DNA of 49,042 nucleotides from Chrysochromulina tobinii. Lineage: Eukaryota > Haptophyta > Prymnesiales > Chrysochromulinaceae. Location of the stretch: contig JWZX01002021.1 of NCBI GenBank assembly GCA_001275005.1, positions 1-49,042 of the forward strand, in the 5' to 3' direction. The notes beneath the pieces are model-generated. The model saw nothing but the letters and a program-made list of their open reading frames with translations. It ran no database searches and had not been told where the DNA came from. A program made the position numbers and the translations under genes. This document shows, piece by piece, positions 40,707-49,042 of the stretch (the stretch's first letter is position 1; each line of letters starts with the position of its first letter).

Positions 40707-42188
40707 TCACTTGACGGCGGCATGCAGCATGAGCAGTTGCGGCATCTCTTTCTTGAGCTTACGCAGCAGCTTGTGACACGCGGCGTACGCGACGGGCTTC
40801 GAGACGAGAGGGCTGAACACGGCATAGAGTTCACCAAGGCCGTCCGTCTTGGCCGACGTCCACACTATCGTCATCTCGTCCTCGCTCAGCTGCATGTACT
40901 CGCGCAGCGGTCCCTTGCCCGACGTGTGGTGCACGCGGTCGTGTGCGAGCATGTAGTGGCGCATGAGGCGGCGGACGGAGCTCGTGTCATGGTAGGGCGA
41001 CTGCGGGCCAGCGTGGCAGCCCGTGCGCGGTGCCGTGTATTGCTCGAGCCCCGCAACGCTTGCCGGCACGCGGAAAAGGTAGTGGCGCACCTCCGGCACT
41101 CCGAGCTGGTCAATAGAATACTGGGGCTGGGCAAGGCTCGCAAGGATAGAGGCGCGGAAGTCGTTCTGATGCTCGAGGCGCGCCACGAATTGCGCACGAC
41201 ACTCGGCAACCACGCCGAACCCGTCCGCCTTGGGTGTTAGCAGCACCAGGCACAGCTCGGGCAAGACGAACGACACGTGGCCATACAGAAAGCCGGCTGC
41301 ATTGTATTTCGGTAGGCAGATAGGAAGCCACACCTCGTCCTCGCGGAAGGAAAAGGAGGAGCCGACGGTGTTCATCACGAGCAGCAGGTCGTCCGGGTGG
41401 AGCGCCGTGCGCTTCGGGCGGAGCAGCGTCACCAGGTGGTTGTGCGCGACCAAGACGCCGAAGAGGACGTCCGTCTTTGCGCAGACGCTGAGCAGCAGCT
41501 TGGCGAGTTCGTCGCGCACGAGTGGCGGCATGCGCAGAACAGGCGTCGCCTGCAGCAACAGCGTAGGCTCCACGGCGGCCGAGTGCAGCAGCGAGCGCAT
41601 CACGCGGTCTGTGCCGCCGAGCAGCCCGCGCGCGTCGTATGAGGCGTTGCGCGCGAAGATGCTCTCCACCTTGGAGGTAAGGATCGAAAAGATCTGTGCG
41701 TGCAGGATGCCGAGCTGCCGCCACGTGTGCTGCACGGGCTCGCCGACGCTGCTCGCGGCGACGAGGTAGAGCGGCCCGCGCATGAGGAACACGATGTGGT
41801 GCCCGCCCGCCTTGATATAACGGATCGTGTCGCCCTGGTCACTGACGAACGAGATGAGCGCCTGCAGCACGCCGAACGTGGGTGCCAGCTTGGACTCGTC
41901 GCCGTAACGCGAGAAGATGGGCTTGCCAGCCGAGGACAGGATGAAGATATGCTTCTTGTGCAGCGACCACGACTTGTCGGCGTACGGGTCCTCGAGGTCG
42001 TACCGCCGACGCGCACGCTCCAAAGCGAGCTCCTCAAGCCGAGCACCCGCCGCGACGGGTGAGCCGCCGGCCAGGGCCGCAGCGGCCGAGGCGGCGAGCG
42101 GTGGTAGCGTGTCCTCGTCCTCAGAGTCGTGGCCCGCGAGCAGCTCCGTCGCTGCTGGGGCTTCCGCGGCAGCTGCGCTCATCGACAT
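40707..42188 (-). CDS. MON1: Vacuolar fusion protein MON1
   Basis: 493 residues from the chosen ATG (512 from an upstream in-frame ATG at 42245). MON1 pairs with CCZ1 as the guanine-nucleotide exchange factor for Rab7 in endosome-to-vacuole maturation. The longin-type start is unmistakable: WSLHKKHIFILSSAGKPIFSRYGDE (about residues 74-98 of the chosen form), then ALISFVSDQGDTIRYIKAGGHHIVFL and LYLVAASSVGEP. Later family blocks include LHPDDLLLVMNTV, EVWLPICLPKYNAAGFLYGHVSFV and the C-terminal LSEDEMTIVWTSAKTDGLGELYAVFSP. The N-terminal ~70 residues are Ala-rich and acidic, as is common. No CCZ1 gene is in the window. Confidence 0.95.
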   Translation of the reverse strand: MSMSAAAAEAPAATELLAGHDSEDEDTLPPLAASAAAALAGGSPVAAGARLEELALERARRRYDLEDPYADKSWSLHKKHIFILSSAGKPIFSRYGDESKLAPTFGVLQALISFVSDQGDTIRYIKAGGHHIVFLMRGPLYLVAASSVGEPVQHTWRQLGILHAQIFSILTSKVESIFARNASYDARGLLGGTDRVMRSLLHSAAVEPTLLLQATPVLRMPPLVRDELAKLLLSVCAKTDVLFGVLVAHNHLVTLLRPKRTALHPDDLLLVMNTVGSSFSFREDEVWLPICLPKYNAAGFLYGHVSFVLPELCLVLLTPKADGFGVVAECRAQFVARLEHQNDFRASILASLAQPQYSIDQLGVPEVRHYLFRVPASVAGLEQYTAPRTGCHAGPQSPYHDTSSVRRLMRHYMLAHDRVHHTSGKGPLREYMQLSEDEMTIVWTSAKTDGLGELYAVFSPLVSKPVAYAACHKLLRKLKKEMPQLLMLHAAVK

Positions 42189-42734
42189 GGTTTTTAGCTC
42201 AATGGCTGTGAATGTCCGAACTTCGCAATGGGAGAAAAACTCCAACTGGATAATATGTTACACAGGACCGTGCACGGTTCAGGCGCGGAGTGTACGGCCG
42301 CATCTGAGATCGGACGGCCTTCAAGCTCGGCCACCTCCATGCCCTCCAACGTTGAACGTACTCGTACCCCATCCCGCATTCAAGATTCATCTAAGATTCA
42401 TCCCGATCCCCAAGCCCAACTATAATAATCCGTTAATCGCTATAGCCTATATATATATATATATATATACATACATGCGGCGCGCGCCGCGGAAAGCGCG
42501 CCGCCGGCCTGCGCAACCTCCAGGCGGCCCTACTTGGGCGCGGCCCTACCGGATGCGCGGCCCTTTCGGAACACACAACATTCAACACACGGCATGTACA
42601 CACATAGAAGTAGTGAGTCAAGTAGCTCTCGCCATTGACAAGCTGTGCCTTCTTCTGTCGGCACGCACGCACACGCACTTTGTTGGCTCAGTTCGCCCAC
42701 CTACGCTGAACGAACGAGTCGCCTATCTGGGCGT
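42189..42734. other. Intergenic region, 546 bp, with (TA)n tract
   Basis: 5' flank of MON1 and 3' flank of the ACT gene. It includes a TA dinucleotide run at about 42446-42469 and one copy (42682-42724) of a ~40-bp imperfect repeat whose partner lies in the ACT coding sequence (42857-42897). Confidence 0.65.
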
Positions 42735-42897
42735 CTATCTTGCTGTGTGCCTCGCCGAGCCATTACTCGAGCCAATAGCGAGGTTGCGAAGCAACGATTT
42801 GAACCGAAGGGCTGCGACGGCGCTGCCACGCTCTGTCTGGATCGGGCGCGGACTTCGTTGGCTCAGTTCACTCATGTGCTTGACGAACGAGTCGCCT
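42682..42897. repeat. Dispersed direct-repeat pair (~40 bp) at the 3' end of the ACT gene
   Basis: 42682-42724 and 42857-42897 both start gttggctcagttc and end gacgaacgagtcgcct-like, with a variable middle. One copy is downstream of the stop codon and the other encodes the C-terminal region around FVKHMSELSQ. Confidence 0.7.
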
Positions 42898-44243
42898 CCA
42901 CGAATTGATCCTGAATGGCTGCTGGCTGGCGAGTGCGACGGCGAGGACGCGGACAACAACATCAACGGCGTCGGTAGGTTCGACGAAAAGTAGAGGCCCT
43001 CCATGCACGAGATCAGCGACTTGGCCGCCGACTCGTCGAACCGGTCGACCTCGAAGGTGTCGATCGCGATGCCTGTATCAGTCGAGAAGGCGGACAGTCC
43101 CGCGATGTTGATCCCGTGGGAGGCAAGCGTGTTCGTGATGGCCGAGAGGCTGCCTCGCCGGTCGACGAACACGCATGACAGCACGACGCCGGGCCGGTCG
43201 TGAAGGGGATGCCACGAGAGCTCGACCGAGGATGTGTGCTGCACCAGCCTTTGGAAGAGTTGGGCGTGTGTAACACGCTCCTGCGCGGTGGTCGACGTGA
43301 TGTACGACGAGGGAAGATGTGAACTGAGAGGACGTTCCTCCCGCGGGTCCACTGTCGCCGACAAAACCTGCCTCGATGCGGCGAGGCCCTCCATGCACGC
43401 GATCAGCGACTTGCCCGCCGACTCGTCGAACCGGTCGACCTCGAAGGTGTCGATCGCGATGCCCGTATCAGTTGAGAAGGCGGACAGGCCCATGATGTTG
43501 ATCTTGATCGAGGCAAGCATGCTCGCAATTGCCGAGAGGCTGCCTAGCTTGTCGATGAAGACGCATAAGAGCTCGATGACCGGCCGGCCGCTGCGTGGTG
43601 AGCTGCGGGGTTGCCACGAGATCTCAATTGTGGTTTTATTGTGGACCAGTCTGTGGATGAGCTCCTGGGCGTACATCTCACGTTCGTGCACGCTGGTCGG
43701 CGTGAGGAACGGCGGGGGAAGGTGCGCATCGGGTGCCGGGGCGTTGTCCATGGACCTATGGGAGGTTGTATCGAGGTTGAAAGGAGCGCTGGCAGCAGAG
43801 GTCGATTGGGGACGTGTGCCCTCGAGAGGGCTAGGAGGGTCGAGCCAGGATGATCTGCGCCGTGTGGTGGATGTGATGGGGACGATGCTTGCAGACGCTT
43901 TGGAGTCGCCACAAGGTGCGTGGCCGCGCTCCCTGGCTCGGTCATCGCCGTCGTCCAGGGACCTCCTCAACTTGAGCTCGCCATCCATCGAAGTTGGCGA
44001 CGCCTCTGCGATCTTCGCGGCGACCTTCTTGAACTCGATGATCTGCTCCTCCACCGATATGATCGAACTGGGCGATGGATCCGCTCCATGAGCGCAGAGA
44101 GGATGGGCAGCATCGAGAAAGCGTTGCGCCATCCCCTGAAAGACCAGGACGAAAGACCGCTTCTTTTTATTGCGATCCGACACGAATCTCGAAGATATAT
44201 TTAGAGAGGTCTCCCACCATAATGTACACTTTTCGTGAGGCAA
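42735..44243 (-). CDS. Protein with two near-identical ACT domains
   Basis: 502 residues (465 if translation starts at the Met at 44132, which I find equally likely). Residues 1-175 are variable and Ser/Pro-rich. Two ACT regulatory domains follow (about 207-285 and 340-420), each with a strand such as IELLCVFIDKLGSLSAIA or VLSCVFVDRRGSLSAIT, then GLSAFSTDTGIAIDTFEV and DRFDESA.KSLI.CMEGL. ACT domains bind amino acids or other small ligands and regulate enzymes. No catalytic domain is attached, so a ligand-sensing role is only inference. The second half of each ACT domain is ~94% identical in DNA, pointing to recent duplication or gene conversion. Confidence 0.82.
   Translation of the reverse strand: MPHEKCTLWWETSLNISSRFVSDRNKKKRSFVLVFQGMAQRFLDAAHPLCAHGADPSPSSIISVEEQIIEFKKVAAKIAEASPTSMDGELKLRRSLDDGDDRARERGHAPCGDSKASASIVPITSTTRRRSSWLDPPSPLEGTRPQSTSAASAPFNLDTTSHRSMDNAPAPDAHLPPPFLTPTSVHEREMYAQELIHRLVHNKTTIEISWQPRSSPRSGRPVIELLCVFIDKLGSLSAIASMLASIKINIMGLSAFSTDTGIAIDTFEVDRFDESAGKSLIACMEGLAASRQVLSATVDPREERPLSSHLPSSYITSTTAQERVTHAQLFQRLVQHTSSVELSWHPLHDRPGVVLSCVFVDRRGSLSAITNTLASHGINIAGLSAFSTDTGIAIDTFEVDRFDESAAKSLISCMEGLYFSSNLPTPLMLLSASSPSHSPASSHSGSIRGGDSFVKHMSELSQRSPRPIQTERGSAVAALRFKSLLRNLAIGSSNGSARHTAR
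42993..43113. repeat. ACT-domain DNA repeat, copy 1 (partner 43383-43503)
   Basis: 121 bp aligned without gaps to 43383-43503, with about seven mismatches by eye. Confidence 0.9.
43383..43503. repeat. ACT-domain DNA repeat, copy 2 (partner 42993-43113)
   Basis: Direct repeat of the preceding ACT-coding block, offset by 390 bp (130 codons, in frame). Confidence 0.9.
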
Positions 44244-44565
44244 TCATCTGATGATATATCTCCGAATGAATAGTTTGAGCACGATGAGATTTAAAAGAAA
44301 CGTCCAAGAAGTTCTGAGTTTCGTGATTCGCAATTGTTTTTTCGTTCGCGCGTGAATTTCTTATACTGTTCACGCACACAGTGCATACAAATGCCCTCAG
44401 GGAAAATAGATGTATAGCATGACGCGTCATGTAAGCGACATGCGAAAGATGCGATGAATGCTCCATGACCATGGAATGCTCGCGCCTGAGCTCAGGGCTA
44501 CGGCTTCTCCACCCTCGACTTCCGTATCTCCCCCGAGTCTCATGTGTGTCATCCGCTCGAGAGGC
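44244..44565. other. Intergenic region, 322 bp, AT-rich
   Basis: 5' flank of the ACT gene and 3' flank of the membrane-protein gene. Composition is clearly more AT-rich than the surroundings (44200-44420). No gene seen. Confidence 0.6.
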
Positions 44566-46290
44566 TCATGTGTCATGAAGTACGAATTCATTGGCAGGAC
44601 GAACATCTCGTGAATCTCGTCGATCACCACACCTGCTCGCGGCGCAGCGCTCGTCGTCCTTGTAGAGGCTGCGCGACGCTCCTCCTGCGGGCGCTGCCTG
44701 GCCGTCACTGGATGGTTTCCTCGTCGCAGCCGAGGGCAGCTCCCACTCGTCGTCATTGAGGTCGGCATCTTCGTTATCATCTTCGTCGCCATCCTCGCTC
44801 TCATGGAGCTCATCGTGCTCCTCCTCGCGGCTGCGAACCCGCTGCGGACGCATGCGAATCCTCATGCTGCCTTGCTCGACGTGCTTTGGCAGCTGCTTGC
44901 AGCACGCGATGAGCGCCACGCCCACGAGAACAAGTATCAGCACGAGGCCACCTGCTCCAACCACGAGCCGCAGCAGTATCCTGGTGTCCATGCTGGTGCT
45001 CATTTCAGAGCCCTCGATGCCAGTGACGAGCCAAGTTGGGAGCCATCCGCTGTTGGCGCTCCCGCCTCGACTCGACCCGCCGTGGTCGGCGCGAGAGGTG
45101 CCGTGTGAGGCGACGCGTTCATGATGTGCGCTGCAAGGGGGGTGCACGCAGGGCGGCGGCGGTGGCGGCGGTAGCGGCAGCATCCATGCGTCGGGCGGCG
45201 TGACTGGGGGGGAGCTGGGGGGCGTTGAGGGCGGGATGGGAGGTGCAGAGGGTGGCAGGATGCCGCACTGCACATCGAGCACACGCACATTGGCACCCCA
45301 GCCACGCAAGCGCACTGCGTCCTTGACGAGGCCGCCATCTTTGGTATGCACCGGCTCGAGCTGACCGAACGACTTGAGTGCCGCACTCACGCGCAGGCAT
45401 GAAGCCTTGCCTTCTGCTCGTCCTTCGCCGACGTCGCCGCTGACGCTGCATGTATGGATCTTGCGTGTGGAGCGCTCGATGTTGACCATTTTGGTGACAG
45501 TGAGGCCGTTGTCGCCCACGAGCTGGATTGAGATGAAGCCGCCTGCCCAGCCGGCGGTGAAGATGACATCCAGCTGGAAGTACGAGGCGGCCTTCAGATG
45601 TTCCTTCGGCTTCTTTTTGTCTTCGATCGTCTCCGCAGGCTCGTAGCTCGCGTCGGCGCCGTAGGACGCGTCGGGCGTAGAGTAGGAGTACGAGTCCTTG
45701 TACTCGAGCAGCTTGATCATGCCCTTCTGTGCGAGCACAACGTGGCCCTCGGCGGTACAGCTCGACTTCTTGAGCGTGTAGACGATCCGAGGCGGCGGTG
45801 GGCTCGGAGGTGAGGGCGGGCTCGGCGGCAGCGAAGGCATCGGGTGCAGCGGCAAAGGCGGGAGAAGTGGCGGGGGGGGCGGGCCGGGCGGCTTGGGCGG
45901 CAGGTACGGTGGTGGCAGCAAGGGTGACCTGTTGCGGCGGTACGTGCTCGGGCACCAGCCACAATCCATGCAGGCGCAGTGGTTGCAGTGCTTGCACTCG
46001 TAGCATGCATGGAAAGCGTCCCCTTCCACCATCGTTGCTGGGGAGCACCATGAGAGGCACTCAAAGATGATGCTGTCGGAGGCCGTAGAGGATGCAATGG
46101 GCGCGCACGCCTTTGCGCTGTTCACGTCCCTGTCGTAGAGGATGCAAAACTCGCATGGTTTGCACGACTCCATCGGGCAGTGCATCTTCGCGTACGTTGG
46201 AGAGCACCATCCCGCGCATGTCGGCGTCTTGAGGACGTCGACCTTCGGCGCCGTGTCGCGCGCAACGCATAAATGCGCGAGGAGCATCAT
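44566..46290 (-). CDS. Type I membrane protein with Cys-rich ectodomain and Pro-rich hinges
   Basis: 574 residues. A short hydrophobic start (MMLLAHLCVA) may be a signal peptide, or its remainder if an upstream exon exists. Two Cys-rich units follow: TCAGWCSPTYAKMHCPMESC (ending CKPCEFC) and ECLSWCSPA...CYECKHCNHCACMDCGWC. A Pro-rich hinge (about 120-170, repeated PPSPPSPP) resembles hydroxyproline-rich algal wall proteins. Next comes a ~190-residue folded region (IVYTLKKSSCTAEGHVV to VRVLDVQCGILP), a second Pro-rich linker, one transmembrane helix (LVVGAGGLVLILVLVGVALIACC, ~455-477) and an acidic cytoplasmic tail. A cell-surface role is inferred. Family not recognised. Confidence 0.78.
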   Translation of the reverse strand: MMLLAHLCVARDTAPKVDVLKTPTCAGWCSPTYAKMHCPMESCKPCEFCILYDRDVNSAKACAPIASSTASDSIIFECLSWCSPATMVEGDAFHACYECKHCNHCACMDCGWCPSTYRRNRSPLLPPPYLPPKPPGPPPPPLLPPLPLHPMPSLPPSPPSPPSPPPPRIVYTLKKSSCTAEGHVVLAQKGMIKLLEYKDSYSYSTPDASYGADASYEPAETIEDKKKPKEHLKAASYFQLDVIFTAGWAGGFISIQLVGDNGLTVTKMVNIERSTRKIHTCSVSGDVGEGRAEGKASCLRVSAALKSFGQLEPVHTKDGGLVKDAVRLRGWGANVRVLDVQCGILPPSAPPIPPSTPPSSPPVTPPDAWMLPLPPPPPPPCVHPPCSAHHERVASHGTSRADHGGSSRGGSANSGWLPTWLVTGIEGSEMSTSMDTRILLRLVVGAGGLVLILVLVGVALIACCKQLPKHVEQGSMRIRMRPQRVRSREEEHDELHESEDGDEDDNEDADLNDDEWELPSAATRKPSSDGQAAPAGGASRSLYKDDERCAASRCGDRRDSRDVRPANEFVLHDT

Positions 46291-46837
46291 CGCGTACGGG
46301 CGACGCTCCTAGGCTCCTTCGCCGCATTTGTGGCTGGACACGCGCGTCAAAACAATATATTAAAAAGAAACGGCCATTACATGCACGTGTGAAATCCCGC
46401 CTCTGCACACCGCCGAGAAGAATCAATAGAATGTGTATAGATCGGTATGGAACGCGTCGCGTTGGCAACCCCGTCCATTCTCCAGACGGTTGATGCACCG
46501 CGACGGTACGGGGCGGATCTGGGCGAGACGGGCCAGGGGCCACACCGAGAGACTTGACGCGAGAGTACTGATGCCTGAACGAGGTTAAGAACGAGGTGGG
46601 TGAGCTGTACGTAGGCCGAGTCGATGTATGTAGGGAGGGTTTAAGGGAGGGTTCGACACAGGGTGGAGGGTGAGGGTCGTTATAAAATTTAGGTCATTTA
46701 GACGTGATTAAAGACGAGAACCCGTCGCCACATGCCCGTCGCGCGATTTCCGGTTCTTTCGAGTTTCGTTAATCACGCGTTTGTGTCTGACACGTCATTA
46801 CGATTGAGGCCTCGATTGCACGCAGCGCGATTACGTG
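46291..46837. other. Intergenic region, 547 bp
   Basis: 5' flank of the membrane-protein gene and 3' flank of the last gene. It has an AT-rich stretch at ~46352-46368, some 60-80 bp upstream of the ATG, that could serve as a TATA-like element, and the palindromic 17-mer at 46450. No gene seen. Confidence 0.55.
46450..46466 (-). promoter_or_regulatory. 17-bp shared upstream element, copy 1
   Basis: gaacgcgtcgcgttggc, with the inverted repeat aacgcg-t-cgcgtt at its core, lies 160 bp upstream of the membrane-protein ATG. An identical copy sits at 48843-48859 upstream of the next minus-strand gene. Regulatory meaning is inferred from position and palindromy. Confidence 0.5.
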
Positions 46838-48826
46838 TCATTCGGCGCTCTCTCGTCTAAGAAGCAACCCCGTCTCTCGCTCGCTCGACGGCGCCACGCC
46901 AAGGTCATCGGCTCCCGCTGATTTGTGGGAGGCATGCTTCATGTGATGAGCCGTCACGAGCAGGCGCGCTGCGGCCGCCCGCGTGAGTCCGGGCAGCTGC
47001 CCTTCTCGCTCCCACAAGGCCAGCCAGGCGGAGCGTACACCGTGCAGCCATGCAGGCGCCGAGAGCGCCGCGTCACGCATCATGTAGCAGTGCCGCTGCC
47101 CGTGGAAGGTGAGACGGAGAATCTCCTCATTCTGGTTCCCGCCGCCGCCGCTGCCGCCTCGATCATCTTGGCCACCTCCAGCTGTGAATCCTTTGTCAAT
47201 GCCAGCAGCGGGCGTCGCGCGCCGGCGTCGCATGACAATAACTGGATGGCGCTCGCAGCCTTCGAGGCGCCATTCAAGCAAGCTGCCCGGCCACACTGGC
47301 CGCAGAGCGTCGGAGCCTGGCGGAGTGACGGGTTGACGAAGCAGGCTGCTCAGGGCGACGATGTACGAAGAGGGAGAGGGGAAGAGCTCATACGCATTTG
47401 AACGTCCATCTCGATCGCGAACGCCGCTGCCGCCGCTGCCGCCGCTGCCGCCGCTGCCGCCGCTGCCGCCGCTGCCACCGCTACCATCGTCACCACCATC
47501 GCCACTCATGTGGTCGCGACCCTCGGTGTTCGTTCCAAGCATGTAATGAAGGCCGGGGCGGCCAGAGCACAGATCGTACCACCGGCGCCCCGCATCGCCC
47601 CCAATGGGGTCACCACCGGCCCCAGCCCCAGCGAAAAAGCGCACCACCTCAGGGTCTGCCGTCGGCGGCAACAACTCGGGTCTGTAACGGCCGGCATGAG
47701 GGTCCCACAGCGCAAGTCCGAGGGCCTCGCGTAGGCATGCCTCTACGCAATCGGCCATCGGCGGCTGCCCACGCCAGCCGTGCTGCTCCTGCACCACCTC
47801 GGGGGCGCAGCCATGCCGCGCAACTGCAGTGAAGGCCAGTCGCTCGAGTGCCGCCGCACCCACCCGGCCCGCATGCAGATGCTCGAGTTCCGGCGCAGAG
47901 GGCGCCACCGCCACTGAGCCGCCTCCAAGCAGATAATGGACCTCGGCTCCAAACGCGTCTGTCTCCCACTGCTTTGAAAAGTCGTCACTCCACGGGAGCG
48001 CAGCTGCCGATGTGAAAAGGGTGCCGCCGTCAAGCCCCCTGTAGTGCTCGCCACCGGGTGAGAGTGGCGCGTCTGGCTCGTGCTTTGGGCCGTTTCGGTC
48101 GACGGGACGATGATTGTGGTGGTGGTGGTGGTGCTGCTGCTGCTGCACGTGCTCGCTCAGCGCGTGCAAAAAAGTGCGCAAGTCTGCCTTCGAGGTTGCT
48201 GTCGCCCACACGTAGGCGAGGAACACGTCCACGCCGTCCAGACCCGCCACGAGCGCATGGGACAGCCCATCACGACGGAACGGTGTCTCTCGTGCGGATG
48301 CATGCCGCTGAGGGGAAGGCAACGGCCGAGCCGGCGCGGTAGCCTCGGTGAGGAGCGCACAGAGCCGTTCGAAGTGCGCAATCGATACGCGAGTGTCCTT
48401 TGCGATGCGCGCGATGCCATTCGCTAGCAGTGTGCGGCGCACAACCTCGGCCGAGCCACGGCGAAGTGCGAGGCCCAAATAATGGGCCTGTAAGCTGGGG
48501 TGCAGGTGCGCCGCTGGCAGCGAGCGATTGCGCGTCGGCCGCAATGGCCCTGAGTGATCGTGGCGGTGAAAAAGGGCGCGGGCAAGCCGAGAGGCTGCCG
48601 AAGCACCTTGGAGGCTGCCATCTTGCCACAGCCACTCAAGGGCCGGTGATCCGTAGAGAAGAAGGCCGTGGCAAGGAGACAAGTTCAAGTATTTGCCTGC
48701 AATAGCCGTGGCGGTGCCCTTGCAGTGGCGCGCGTGCAGGCCACGCTGCACACGGCGGTCTTGACAAAGCGCCGACCGTCTGCTCAGCACAGGCACGACG
48801 GTCGGACCCCCAAGCCTCCCAAGCAT
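46838..48826 (-). CDS. Uncharacterised 662-residue protein
   Basis: The N-terminus is Arg-rich and Met-started without acidic residues for ~20 positions (possible presequence, inference). A helical region (residues ~55-240) contains LNLSPCHGLLLYGSPALEWLW and VDVFLAYVWATATSKADLRTF, then a His tract. The most conserved-looking block is ~350-480: MADCVEACLREALGLALWDP, LPPTADPEVVRFF, RRWYDLCSGRPGLHYML and, after a Gly/Ser repeat, NAYELFPSPSSYIVALSSLL. The C-terminal part has a strand-rich LRLTFHGQRHCYMM. The central block resembles conserved uncharacterised eukaryotic proteins I cannot name with confidence. No catalytic motif seen. The Gly-Gly-Ser run is encoded by a GCCGCT-type repeat at ~47409-47490. 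Confidence 0.7.
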   Translation of the reverse strand: MLGRLGGPTVVPVLSRRSALCQDRRVQRGLHARHCKGTATAIAGKYLNLSPCHGLLLYGSPALEWLWQDGSLQGASAASRLARALFHRHDHSGPLRPTRNRSLPAAHLHPSLQAHYLGLALRRGSAEVVRRTLLANGIARIAKDTRVSIAHFERLCALLTEATAPARPLPSPQRHASARETPFRRDGLSHALVAGLDGVDVFLAYVWATATSKADLRTFLHALSEHVQQQQHHHHHHNHRPVDRNGPKHEPDAPLSPGGEHYRGLDGGTLFTSAAALPWSDDFSKQWETDAFGAEVHYLLGGGSVAVAPSAPELEHLHAGRVGAAALERLAFTAVARHGCAPEVVQEQHGWRGQPPMADCVEACLREALGLALWDPHAGRYRPELLPPTADPEVVRFFAGAGAGGDPIGGDAGRRWYDLCSGRPGLHYMLGTNTEGRDHMSGDGGDDGSGGSGGSGGSGGSGGSGGSGVRDRDGRSNAYELFPSPSSYIVALSSLLRQPVTPPGSDALRPVWPGSLLEWRLEGCERHPVIVMRRRRATPAAGIDKGFTAGGGQDDRGGSGGGGNQNEEILRLTFHGQRHCYMMRDAALSAPAWLHGVRSAWLALWEREGQLPGLTRAAAARLLVTAHHMKHASHKSAGADDLGVAPSSERETGLLLRRESAE

Positions 48827-48842
48827 GCTGCTCAGAAGGTGT

Positions 48843-48859
48843 GAACGCGTCGCGTTGGC
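48843..48859 (-). promoter_or_regulatory. 17-bp shared upstream element, copy 2
   Basis: Identical to 46450-46466, in the same orientation, ending 17 bp before the ATG at 48826. Confidence 0.5.
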
Positions 48860-48964
48860 TCGGAAGTGAACGTTAACACGTCAGACGCGACAACCGGTGC
48901 TACGGCACTGTTACCGCCCGCTCATAATACACACACCTTACATGACCCCATATGGGGTGACGTG

Positions 48965-49041
48965 GGGTTTGTTATCGAGTTTGGGGGGGTTTGTTATCAG
49001 GATACGTATCCCATGTATCACGCATGTATCGTGCATGTATC
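48965..49041. repeat. Short repeats at the right edge
   Basis: gggtttgttatc occurs at 48965 and 48987. catgtatc occurs three times with an 11-bp period at 49012, 49023 and 49034, and may continue past the window. No gene is seen from 48827 to the end. Confidence 0.8.
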
Positions 49042-49042
49042 C

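Noticed and set aside
42446-42469. TA tract considered as a promoter or origin
   Set aside because: A simple dinucleotide microsatellite; nothing else supports a specific function.
1-49042. tRNA, rRNA, CRISPR and transposase genes
   Set aside because: I looked for T-loop/acceptor patterns, ribosomal RNA signatures, regularly spaced repeats and transposase motifs on both strands and saw none convincing; a tRNAscan/Infernal run would be decisive.

Overview
This is a GC-rich nuclear segment from a eukaryote. It contains very long ORFs, few introns (58-120 bp), abundant homopolymeric or low-complexity coding (Pro, Gln, Gly, Ala, Ser, Asp/Glu), and no bacterial operon layout. A plastid-type triose-phosphate/phosphate translocator sits beside animal/protist-type TRPM and polycystin channels, a DNA ligase III-type enzyme and MON1. 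Together these suggest a photosynthetic, probably flagellated protist. A haptophyte-like alga is my best guess; this is inference, as the sequence holds no decisive marker.

Layout. 1-12.2 kb is minus strand: a large repeat protein with a selenoprotein W-like domain (running off the left edge), an FkbM-type methyltransferase, a triose-phosphate/phosphate translocator, and a long coiled-coil protein with one short intron. At 12.2-12.45 kb a compact divergent promoter separates the coiled-coil gene from a TRPM-like cation channel (+). It is followed by a Gln/Pro-rich protein with a Cys-cluster (+). HPPD (-) and a GAF/PAS/ankyrin protein (+) form a second divergent pair separated by only 106 bp. 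At 28.6-33.0 kb lies a polycystin (PKD2-like) channel (-) with EF-hands. At 33.2-37.1 kb is a three-exon DNA ligase (+). The right end is minus strand: an EF-hand/SH3-like coiled-coil protein, MON1, a double-ACT-domain protein, a type I membrane protein with Cys-rich ectodomain, and an uncharacterised 662-residue protein.

The most notable item is the DNA ligase. It has a LIG3-type PARP zinc finger and catalytic core. In place of the BRCT tail of animal LIG3 it carries an APLF-type PBZ zinc finger and a terminal WWE domain, both families that bind poly(ADP-ribose). An in-frame upstream start would add an acid-free, basic/hydrophobic leader that looks like an organelle-targeting sequence. Other points of interest are a Rdx/SelW-like domain fused to about seven ~110-residue repeats, introns in two different genes built from the same short tandem repeat, a near-identical DNA duplication of two ACT domains, and a 17-bp palindromic element shared by two neighbouring minus-strand promoters.

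The genes do not form one pathway. They cover signalling/ion transport (TRPM, PKD2, EF-hand, PAS/ANK), plastid metabolism (translocator, HPPD), endomembrane traffic (MON1), cell-surface proteins and genome repair.
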